Assembly (NCBI GenBank): GCA_023421955.1
Contig: JAEZSE010000004.1
Coordinates: 1-64,000 of the forward strand
DNA length: 64,000 bases
Source: Bacillota bacterium
Lineage (GTDB): Bacteria; Bacillota; Clostridia; Christensenellales; UMGS416
Direction: 5' to 3'
Shown: positions 57,954 to 64,000 of the stretch, in pieces
How positions within the stretch are numbered: position 1 is the first letter of the stretch
Layout: every line of letters begins with the position of its first letter
Notes under the pieces: model-generated
Seen by the model: only the letters and a program-made list of their open reading frames with translations
Told to the model about the DNA's origin: nothing
Databases searched by the model: none
Program-made: the position numbers and the translations under genes

Positions 57954-58937
57954 TCATTTCACTGCCCGCACCGAATCGAGTATCTCCTGCCGACCGCCCA
58001 TTGACATGTAAGTATCATATTCTGGCTGATCCTCTGAATAAGGTACATCAGTAGATGTGCCACTTATATACGTGACGCCGTCAATTGTGAATTCCTGCGC
58101 ACCGTCTAGAAAGTCAGAATCATCTTCCGCCATCTTCCGACTAATGCAGAATAGAAAGCCATCGCCAGTATTTGGATCAAAAGGCTTTGCTGGATGGAAA
58201 TAAAACAATATATCGTCTTCGCTTTCCACAATCCTACATTTCCCAATCCAGCTTTTTGGCAGGGTAAAAGCAATACCAAGCCCCATTGTCGTGGTATACT
58301 CAGTCTTCGTAGGAAACACCTCTATCCAAAGCCTCTTCACATTATCTGGTACCTGGCCAGAAATCGATCGAACTGTCTTAAAAATATCTGGGATATCTTT
58401 TTCCAAATTCGCATACGCTGAAAATTCCGGATCCGTCTGCCAATAAGTGAATTGCGCGTTTGAACCCCAAATATAAGTTGTATCGTTTATTCTAAATTCC
58501 CAGTCATTTCTGAGAAGCCCCTCGTTTGTATCTGTTATCTTAAGGATTGAGAAAAAAACTCCTTCATGGGCAGTGTCTATTGGTTCCGCTGGGATGAAGT
58601 AAACAGATAAGTAGCCTTCGCCATCCTTAACCCGGTACTTGCCAACCCAACTTTTGGGCACGGTGAAGGTCAAGCCAAGACCTATACTTGTATATACATT
58701 CGTATTTGGTATGATCTCCGTAGGTTCTGGTAAGACCTCGTCGGGGGTCGAACTTGGCTCGAACGCGACCGCTGATGTTGGACTGGGTGTAACGGGCATA
58801 GCAGAAGATGGCACAGGAGCTACCGTTTGCGTCGGCTGAGGTGTGATGGTTGGCCATGTGTTTACATCCATAGAGCAGCCTGACAAAGTGATAATAAGAA
58901 ATAGAACTGCAAAAACGATCTGATAACTTCGTTTCAT
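57954..58937 (-). CDS. Lipoprotein with an internally duplicated domain
   Basis: The 327-residue protein has a lipoprotein signal (ending LIITLSGC), a Pro/Thr/Ser-rich spacer, and two copies of a domain of about 110 residues. Copy 1 begins YTSIGLGLTFTVPKSWVGKY, copy 2 YTTTMGLGIAFTLPKSWIGKC, and both end near DIFKTVRSI / EILDSVRAV. The family is unknown to me. It should be outside the cell membrane. No good neighbour partner. The region is somewhat AT-rich. Confidence 0.75.
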   Translation of the reverse strand: MKRSYQIVFAVLFLIITLSGCSMDVNTWPTITPQPTQTVAPVPSSAMPVTPSPTSAVAFEPSSTPDEVLPEPTEIIPNTNVYTSIGLGLTFTVPKSWVGKYRVKDGEGYLSVYFIPAEPIDTAHEGVFFSILKITDTNEGLLRNDWEFRINDTTYIWGSNAQFTYWQTDPEFSAYANLEKDIPDIFKTVRSISGQVPDNVKRLWIEVFPTKTEYTTTMGLGIAFTLPKSWIGKCRIVESEDDILFYFHPAKPFDPNTGDGFLFCISRKMAEDDSDFLDGAQEFTIDGVTYISGTSTDVPYSEDQPEYDTYMSMGGRQEILDSVRAVK

Positions 58938-59011
58938 GCATAGTCTCCAGTTCTTTAGTCTCTATATTTTAACACACTTTGGCTATGTATGTAATTTTGA
59001 TCTACTCACCC

Positions 59012-59344
59012 CTACTTGACCCGATACCGATCCCCCTGGTCAAAATACGTGATATCCGCATACCCAGCGAAAATCCTGCCCGAGTGAACCACACCAGCCG
59101 GGATAAAGTACCGGTCACCTTTTTCGTAGGTGCGTTTGGCCCCAGCAATCGTAAGCTCAATCCTGCCTTCCAGCACAATCCCCCACTGCCCTGCATGAGA
59201 GTGCTCCGGCAGGTCAATATCCTGAGTAAACTGCATAAACAGGATCTGATGCTCCTCCCCCTGGGAGAGCCATGCGCTGGCCCCGGCAAAAGGCAAATCA
59301 GCTTCCGGCAGGGAAGTGATTGGCCCAGGAAACAACTCGTTCAT
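59012..59344 (-). CDS. Cupin-domain protein
   Basis: The 110-residue protein is a single cupin barrel: LPEHSHAGQWGIVLEGRIEL is motif 1 with His pair and Glu, and YFIPAGVVHSG is motif 2. Members bind metals and act as small-molecule enzymes or ligand-binding proteins. It begins one base after the MerR gene, so both are cotranscribed; a ligand link is possible. Confidence 0.87.
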   Translation of the reverse strand: MNELFPGPITSLPEADLPFAGASAWLSQGEEHQILFMQFTQDIDLPEHSHAGQWGIVLEGRIELTIAGAKRTYEKGDRYFIPAGVVHSGRIFAGYADITYFDQGDRYRVK

Positions 59345-59345
59345 T

Positions 59346-59744
59346 TCAACCCTCCACCCGAACGCCCGTCTTTTCCTTCATATGCCGCTGCAGTTGCCCG
59401 TTGAAATATTCAATTTTCCACGACACCTTCTTCAGGTGCTCTTGCATCTGGGCAATTTGCGCCTCCACATCCCGCCGGTGCTCCTTCAGCAACCGGCAGC
59501 GCTCGGCCAGGGTGCCGTCACCCTGCTTGCTCAGCTCCACAAAATGCTTGATCTGCTTGATGGACATACCGGTGTTTTTCAGGCAGCACACCAGCCCCAG
59601 CCACTCCATGTCGTCATCGGAATAGGCTCGGATGCCACTATCACTGCGGCCCACCGAGGGTAACAGGCCTTCCCGCTCATAATAACGCAGCACATGGGGC
59701 TTGAGCTTGGTGCGCTCCGATACCTGCTTGATGGAATAATTCAT
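59346..59744 (-). CDS. MerR-family regulator (AdhR-like)
   Basis: The 132-residue protein has the MerR helix-turn-helix (YSIKQVSERTKLKPHVLRYYEREGLL), the second wing region DDDMEWLGLVCCLKNTGMSIKQIKHFVEL and a coiled-coil dimerisation helix to the C-terminus. The divergent promoter has the 19-bp spacer that MerR proteins activate. Homologues control aldehyde and methylglyoxal-response genes. The next genes across the promoter are carbonyl-reducing enzymes, which fits. Confidence 0.92.
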   Translation of the reverse strand: MNYSIKQVSERTKLKPHVLRYYEREGLLPSVGRSDSGIRAYSDDDMEWLGLVCCLKNTGMSIKQIKHFVELSKQGDGTLAERCRLLKEHRRDVEAQIAQMQEHLKKVSWKIEYFNGQLQRHMKEKTGVRVEG

Positions 59745-59774
59745 CTGAAACCTCCGAAATTGCGAAAAACCCTA

Positions 59775-59805
59775 TTGACTTCAAGTTTACGTTAAGGTTT
59801 ACAAT
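59775..59805 (+). promoter_or_regulatory. MerR-type promoter of the AKR-ADH operon
   Basis: TTGACT, 19 nt, TACAAT on the plus strand. The overlong spacer and the imperfect dyad CTTCAAGTTTACGTTAAGG inside it are the hallmark of MerR-activated promoters. Confidence 0.85.
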
Positions 59806-59856
59806 TCATTATAGACACAACTCACCATCAGGGCAAGCACAAAGGAGGGCGCTGAT

Positions 59857-60708
59857 ATGAACTCATTGACAGACACCTTTCGGTTGAGCAATGGTGTGGA
59901 GATCCCCTGTGTGGGCTTTGGCACCTGGCAGGCAAAGAACGGCAGTGAGGCCCGCAAATCGGTGGAATGGGCGCTGGCCGCCGGTTACCGCCACATTGAC
60001 ACGGCAGCGGGTTATCAAAACGAGGAGAGCGTGGGCGCCGCGGTGAGAAACAGCGGCATTGATCGTGCAACGCTCTTCATCACCAGCAAGCTGCAAAACG
60101 AAGAGCACGGCTATGACAAAACCATGAAGGCCTTTGAGCGCACGATGAAGAAGCTCGCCATGGACTATCTGGATCTTTACCTGATCCACTGGCCCAACCC
60201 CATCGCGTTCCGCAACCAGTGGCAGCAGACCAATGCCGGCTCCTGGAAAGCCTTTGAGGAGCTCTACCGCGCTGGCCGTATCCGCTCCATTGGTGTGAGC
60301 AACTTCCATCCCAGACACATCGATGAGCTTCTCAAGACCGCGGAAATCGTGCCGATGGTCAACCAGATCCGCCTCTGTCCCGGCGACACGCAGGACGACG
60401 TGGTAGACTACTGCCGGGCAAAGGGCATCCTGCTGGAGGCATACAGCCCGCTGGGAACGGGCAGAATCTTCGATGTGCCGGAAATGCAGGCGTTTGCAAG
60501 GAAATACAACAAGACCGTCGCGCAAATTTGCGTGCGCTGGAGCCTGCAAATGGGCTTCTTGCCGCTGCCCAAATCGGTGACCGAGGCCCGCATCCGGGAA
60601 AACGCCGATGTGTTTGACTTTTCGCTCAGTGACGAAGATGTGAAAGCCATCGCGGGCATGAAGGGCGTCTGCGGCTATTCCGCCAATCCTGACACCACTA
60701 CCTGGTAA
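59857..60708 (+). CDS. Aldo/keto reductase
   Basis: The 283-residue NADPH-dependent carbonyl reductase carries the catalytic tetrad Asp48 (YRHIDTA), Tyr53 (GYQNE), Lys78 (ITSKL) and His111 (LIHWPNP), plus the cofactor loop PLPKSVTEARIRENADVF. AGGAGGG lies 8 nt before the ATG. It is first in the MerR-controlled operon, and the alcohol dehydrogenase follows after 25 bp. A detoxification role for aldehydes or methylglyoxal is inferred from context. Confidence 0.94.
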   Translation: MNSLTDTFRLSNGVEIPCVGFGTWQAKNGSEARKSVEWALAAGYRHIDTAAGYQNEESVGAAVRNSGIDRATLFITSKLQNEEHGYDKTMKAFERTMKKLAMDYLDLYLIHWPNPIAFRNQWQQTNAGSWKAFEELYRAGRIRSIGVSNFHPRHIDELLKTAEIVPMVNQIRLCPGDTQDDVVDYCRAKGILLEAYSPLGTGRIFDVPEMQAFARKYNKTVAQICVRWSLQMGFLPLPKSVTEARIRENADVFDFSLSDEDVKAIAGMKGVCGYSANPDTTTW

Positions 60709-60733
60709 CAAAAGCTGAAAGGAATGACCGACC

Positions 60734-61912
60734 ATGCTGAATTATGATTTCCAGAGCCCCACCCGCTTGATTTTCGGCAAGGGTACCCAGAGCCAGATCG
60801 GCGCACTAATTAAGCCCATCAGCACCAAGGTGCTGCTGCATTACGGCAGCAACAGCATCAAGAAAAGCGGCCTGTATGATCAGGTCGTGGCATCGCTCAA
60901 GGCAGCTAAGGTAGATTTTGTAGAGCTGGGCGGCGTTGTGCCGAACCCGCGCCTGTCGCTGGTGCACGAGGGCATCGCACTGTGCAAAAAGGAAAAGGTA
61001 GATCTGATCCTGGCCGTGGGCGGCGGCAGCGCCATTGACTCGGCCAAGGCCATCGCCATGGGCGTGTATTACAACGGTGACATCTGGGAGGTCTACGAAC
61101 AAAACAAAGCCATAGAAAAGGCATTGCCTGTCGCGTTGATCCTGACAATCCCGGCAGCAGGCAGCGAAGCCAGCCCCCACACCGTGATCACAAACGAGGC
61201 CAATCAGAGAAAGATTGGTTATGGCAACGACCTGCTGCGCCCGGTGATCAGCATACTAAACCCGGAGCTCTTCACCACATTGCCAAGGAACCAGATCGGC
61301 AACGGCGTGGCAGATATGATGAGCCACATCTTCGAGCGCTACTTCACCAACACCACGCACACCGACCTCACCGACGGTCTGTGCGAGACGACACTCAGAA
61401 CGATCCTGAAGAACGCCCCAATTGTCGCCGACGACCCCGCCAACTACGACGCCTGGTGCGAGGTGGGCTTTTCCGGAATGATAGCTCACAACGACCTGCT
61501 GGGCCTGGGCCGGGCGCAGGACTGGGCCTGCCACGGCATGGAGCATGAGCTGAGCGCCATCTACGATGTGGCCCACGGCGCAGGCTTGGCGGTGCTCACA
61601 CCGGCCTGGATGAAATATGTTTACAAGACCAATATCAACATGTTCGTGCAGTTCGCAGTGAATGTGATGGGCGTGCAGGGCAGCTACCGCGACCCCGACG
61701 CCATCGTGCTGGAAGGCATCAGCCGCCTGCAGACCTTCTTCCGCCGCATCGGCCTGCCCCAGACTCTCAAGGAGTTGGGCATAGACGAAACCAACCTGGA
61801 GCTGATGGCCAAGAAAGCCACCGGTGAGGCTTACGGCAAGGAGTATGGTCTGGGTGGGCTCAAGAAACTTTATTGGCAGGATGTGCTGGAGATCTACAAG
61901 CTGGCGAAGTAA
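60734..61912 (+). CDS. Iron-containing alcohol dehydrogenase, BdhA/YugJ type
   Basis: The 392-residue NAD(P)H enzyme has the nucleotide motif AVGGGSAIDSAKAIA, the metal-site region HGMEHELSAIYDVAHGAGLAVL and the family start MLNYDFQSPTRLIFGKG. It resembles butanol or broad-range alcohol dehydrogenases (YqhD/BdhA). With the preceding aldo/keto reductase it forms a MerR-controlled aldehyde-reduction pair. A terminator follows. Confidence 0.94.
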   Translation: MLNYDFQSPTRLIFGKGTQSQIGALIKPISTKVLLHYGSNSIKKSGLYDQVVASLKAAKVDFVELGGVVPNPRLSLVHEGIALCKKEKVDLILAVGGGSAIDSAKAIAMGVYYNGDIWEVYEQNKAIEKALPVALILTIPAAGSEASPHTVITNEANQRKIGYGNDLLRPVISILNPELFTTLPRNQIGNGVADMMSHIFERYFTNTTHTDLTDGLCETTLRTILKNAPIVADDPANYDAWCEVGFSGMIAHNDLLGLGRAQDWACHGMEHELSAIYDVAHGAGLAVLTPAWMKYVYKTNINMFVQFAVNVMGVQGSYRDPDAIVLEGISRLQTFFRRIGLPQTLKELGIDETNLELMAKKATGEAYGKEYGLGGLKKLYWQDVLEIYKLAK

Positions 61913-61926
61913 GATAAACAGAAAAC

Positions 61927-61955
61927 ATGCCCCGGGCAAGAGCTCGGGGCATTTC
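61927..61955 (+). terminator. Terminator of the AKR-ADH operon
   Basis: ATGCCCCG and CGGGGCAT form an 8-bp stem with a 10-nt loop, followed by TTCTC. Confidence 0.75.
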
Positions 61956-61993
61956 TCATACTTTGAATGCTGTTTGATACGTGGAAGCACAAT

Positions 61994-62250
61994 CCTCACC
62001 CTTCCTTAAGTCGGTGCGCTCAGCTCCGACGGCTAAGGGGGGATGCCGCCGCAGCGGCAGGCCTTAGCCTCCGGCTTTGCGTAGTGTCGGCGAAGCCGAT
62101 ACAAGAGCAAAGCCGAGCATTGCGATACAATGCGATGAGGGGGGATTCGGGCCGGCGCGGAGCCCGGCCCCTACTGGGGGGATTGGGGCGAAGCCCCAAT
62201 AAACAAAACAACCCCCTCTCCCAATGCTCTGGGAGAGGGGGCATGGGGTG
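61994..62250. repeat. Composite intergenic repeat element, copy 2
   Basis: The element starts CCTCACCC and ends in its inverse GGGTGAGG, giving 8-bp terminal inverted repeats. It contains the shared 40-nt block at 62008-62047, further hairpins (ATTGGGGC-GAA-GCCCCAAT at 62182-62200) and a GCCCGGCCCCTAC module. The far hairpin doubles as the parC terminator. The whole 342-bp gap has no gene. Confidence 0.75.
62201..62241 (-). terminator. parC terminator inside the repeat element
   Basis: CCCCCTCTCCCA and TGGGAGAGGGGG form a perfect 12-bp stem with a 6-nt loop. The minus strand continues TTGTTTTGTTTATT. Confidence 0.85.
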
Positions 62251-62254
62251 AGGG

Positions 62255-64000
62255 TTATAGCACCTTAACCGCCCTTGTAATCTCATCGTCCATCATCACA
62301 AGCGTTACCATCTTACCGGTTGAACTGAGGCTTTCGATCGCAACAGCGGCGGTGTTCAACGTTGTTTCCATGCCGCTCTTCTGGCCGATCAGCAGGTCAA
62401 ATGGCTGGTCAACCAGCAATGCCGCGTGGATGCGGCTGCCATTGGAGCCGTTCTTGGTGAAGCTGAACGCCTTTCCACCTTTGCCTGCCCTGCCCTGCAC
62501 CGGGATATCGACAGCCAGTACACGTTTCACATAACCCTTGTCTGTCAACAGAATGAGCTCGCTGCCAGGGCTGGCCAGCGCTGCATTAACCACGGTGTCA
62601 CCTGGGTTTAGCGTGATCGCCTTCACACCCTTGGCGGCCCGGCCCATGGGCTCCACTTCGGTAGCTTTGAAGGAAATGGCAAGCGCACCGGCTGTCACCA
62701 CGACGCAACGCTGGTCTTTCTCCTCGGCAACCCACTCGGCATACAAGATGCGATCGTCTTCCTTCACACCACAGGCCTGAAGCTTGCGGTTGCGTGTTTC
62801 GTATTCAGCCACGGCGGTCTTCTTGACCATGCCGCCCTCGGTGAAGAAATAGAAATATCCGGTATCCGGTAACTTCTCAGCGATCAGTATCCATACCAGC
62901 TGCTCTCCCTTGCCATACCCGTGGATGATGGAGGAGAGGTGCTCGCCCCGGTCCTTCCACCGAGCCTCTGAAAGCTCACTCACAGAAAGCTGATACATAC
63001 TGCCCATATCCGTGAGGAAATACGCCCGCTGGGCAGTGGTGGCTGGCCTGGCGAACAGCACCACATCGTCGCCCACCAACCCGTCAGGTGGCGTGGCGCG
63101 GTTGCTGCGGCCATAGGCATTCACCTGCATGCGCTTTAAGTAGCCGTCCCGGGTGGCGATCACCATCGTGTCTTCCACGACGATGAAGTCTTCCGCCTTG
63201 AATTCCTTCACAGCCTCCGCCGCCACAATCACAGTGCGGCGGGCGTCGGCATAGTTCTTTTTGATCTCGTTGAGCTCGCCCTTGATCACTTCCATCAGCT
63301 TCTTTTGGGAAGCCAGGATGGACTTCAACTCCTTGATGAGCTTGCGTACCTCGCGGAGTTCCTCCTCCAGCTTGTGCACTTCCAGCGCCGTGAGGCGGGC
63401 CAGGCGCATGTCCAGTATCGCCTGAGCCTGCACGCCGGTGAGAGCAAAGGTATGCATCAGGTTGGTCTTGGCGTCTGGCACCGACTTGGATGTCTTGATG
63501 ATGCGGATCACTTCGTCGATGTTGGCGATGGCGATCAGCAGGCCTTCCAGGATGTGTTCCCGTTCCTCAGCCTTTTCCAGGTCATATTGCGTGCGCCGCG
63601 TCACCACGTCCTGCTGGTGGCGGATGAAATGGGCGTTGATCTGCTTGAGGTTCAGCAGCACCGGCTTGCCACCGGCGATGGCGACCATGTTGACGTTGTA
63701 GTTGATCTGCAAGTCGGAATACTTATATAGATACTCCAGGATCTTTTCGGGGTCAGCGTCTTTCTTAACCTCGATCACAGCCCGCATGCCGTTGCGATCA
63801 GACTCGTCGCGGATGTCATTGATTCCGCCGAGGATCCCCTTCTGCGCCTCTTGTAGCGCCAGGATCGCCTCCAGAAGCTTGGCCTTGTTCACCTGATAAG
63901 GCAGTTCGTGGATCACGATGGTCTGCTTGCCGCCGCTGGCTTTTTCGATCTCTGTCTTGGCCCGGACAACAATCTTGCCCTTGCCTGTCTCATAGGCCTG
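62255..64000 (-). CDS. parC: DNA topoisomerase IV subunit A (ParC/GrlA-type), 5' end missing
   Basis: The visible 581 residues are the C-terminal part of a type IIA topoisomerase A subunit. The tower/coiled-coil region is clear (TIVIHELPYQVNKAKLL, RDESDRNGMRAVIEVK, QAQAILDMRLARLTALE), followed by the beta-pinwheel domain. The GyrA-box QRRGGKG is absent after the first blade (GYLKRMQVNAYGRSN); ELSEARWKDRGEHLSSI resembles ParC rather than GyrA. The active-site tyrosine and start lie outside the window to the right. It ends at the composite repeat. Confidence 0.8.
   Translation of the reverse strand, partial: QAYETGKGKIVVRAKTEIEKASGGKQTIVIHELPYQVNKAKLLEAILALQEAQKGILGGINDIRDESDRNGMRAVIEVKKDADPEKILEYLYKYSDLQINYNVNMVAIAGGKPVLLNLKQINAHFIRHQQDVVTRRTQYDLEKAEEREHILEGLLIAIANIDEVIRIIKTSKSVPDAKTNLMHTFALTGVQAQAILDMRLARLTALEVHKLEEELREVRKLIKELKSILASQKKLMEVIKGELNEIKKNYADARRTVIVAAEAVKEFKAEDFIVVEDTMVIATRDGYLKRMQVNAYGRSNRATPPDGLVGDDVVLFARPATTAQRAYFLTDMGSMYQLSVSELSEARWKDRGEHLSSIIHGYGKGEQLVWILIAEKLPDTGYFYFFTEGGMVKKTAVAEYETRNRKLQACGVKEDDRILYAEWVAEEKDQRCVVVTAGALAISFKATEVEPMGRAAKGVKAITLNPGDTVVNAALASPGSELILLTDKGYVKRVLAVDIPVQGRAGKGGKAFSFTKNGSNGSRIHAALLVDQPFDLLIGQKSGMETTLNTAAVAIESLSSTGKMVTLVMMDDEITRAVKVL

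Noticed and set aside
1..64000. CRISPR arrays, tRNA genes, T-box leaders, prophage or IS elements
   Set aside because: No regularly spaced repeats with spacers, no tRNA cloverleaf or T-box TGGTACCGCG-type motif, and no transposase or phage genes were found on either strand by eye.

Overview
The window looks like a chromosomal segment of a Gram-positive Bacillota, most likely a class Clostridia organism with moderate to high GC. The evidence is gene content: infC-rpmI-rplT behind an attenuator leader, lon-engB, an Asp23/FakA pair, a YwlC/YwlE-type TsaC plus low-MW phosphatase pair, DUF1934, an LCP-family wall protein, several lipoproteins and an EFR1 ferredoxin. Starts are mostly preceded by strong GGAGG-type ribosome binding sites and many promoters match the TTGACA-N17-TATAAT consensus. 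No phage, IS element, CRISPR array or tRNA was recognised. Genus cannot be assigned from what is visible.

Layout. 1-0.79 kb is the non-coding front of an rRNA operon that runs leftward out of the window, with five promoter-like modules spaced 111-116 bp apart. 0.8-11 kb holds a VOC protein, argS, a nitroreductase, a Bcp peroxiredoxin, a TPR-GAF-GGDEF diguanylate cyclase, a decayed DUF2975/XRE pair, an NfeD-flotillin operon and a sugar-type MFS transporter. 11-16.7 kb holds asnB, a TIM-barrel isomerase, a nucleoside hydrolase, a second SPFH protein and a SIS isomerase. 16.7-19.7 kb is a TetR-controlled flavin/iron-sulfur redox operon (EFR1, ApbE, FMN-binding protein). 20-22.6 kb is a three-gene ABC exporter. 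22.8-28.9 kb holds an XRE/membrane-protein pair, nth, a DUF3343/cysteine desulfurase divergent pair, an epimerase, an rRNA methyltransferase, a GNAT and an AT-rich patch with a split unknown gene. 29-33.4 kb is rplT-rpmI-infC and engB-lon (all leftward). 33.5-38 kb holds envelope proteins (LCP, CapA-like) around an iron alcohol dehydrogenase. 38.7-43.9 kb is a leftward cluster DUF1934 - UlaG-like hydrolase - histidine kinase - LytTR regulator - TsaC - phosphatase. 44-52.5 kb holds a GNAT, a methyltransferase, an SH3 lipoprotein, fakA-asp23, a DUF998 protein, an S9 peptidase lipoprotein and a frameshifted membrane gene. 52.7-57.8 kb is uvrB-uvrA with a LexA-like box. 58-64 kb holds a lipoprotein with a duplicated domain, a MerR/cupin pair facing an aldo-keto reductase plus iron alcohol dehydrogenase operon, and the 3' end of a topoisomerase IV subunit A gene.

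How genes work together. The clearest functional units are the TetR-EFR1-ApbE-FMN-binding redox operon with two near-perfect 17-bp operators, the MerR-controlled AKR/ADH carbonyl-reduction operon with a diagnostic 19-bp promoter spacer, the uvrBA repair unit with an SOS box, and the infC leader whose terminator can be opened by an 8-nt complementary antiterminator. Intergenic repeat families (an identical 28-nt palindrome at 11.1 and 55.8 kb, and a composite GC-rich element at 55.6 and 62.0 kb) are the main non-genic structures. Three genes appear broken by small frameshifts; decay and assembly error cannot be separated from this sequence alone.
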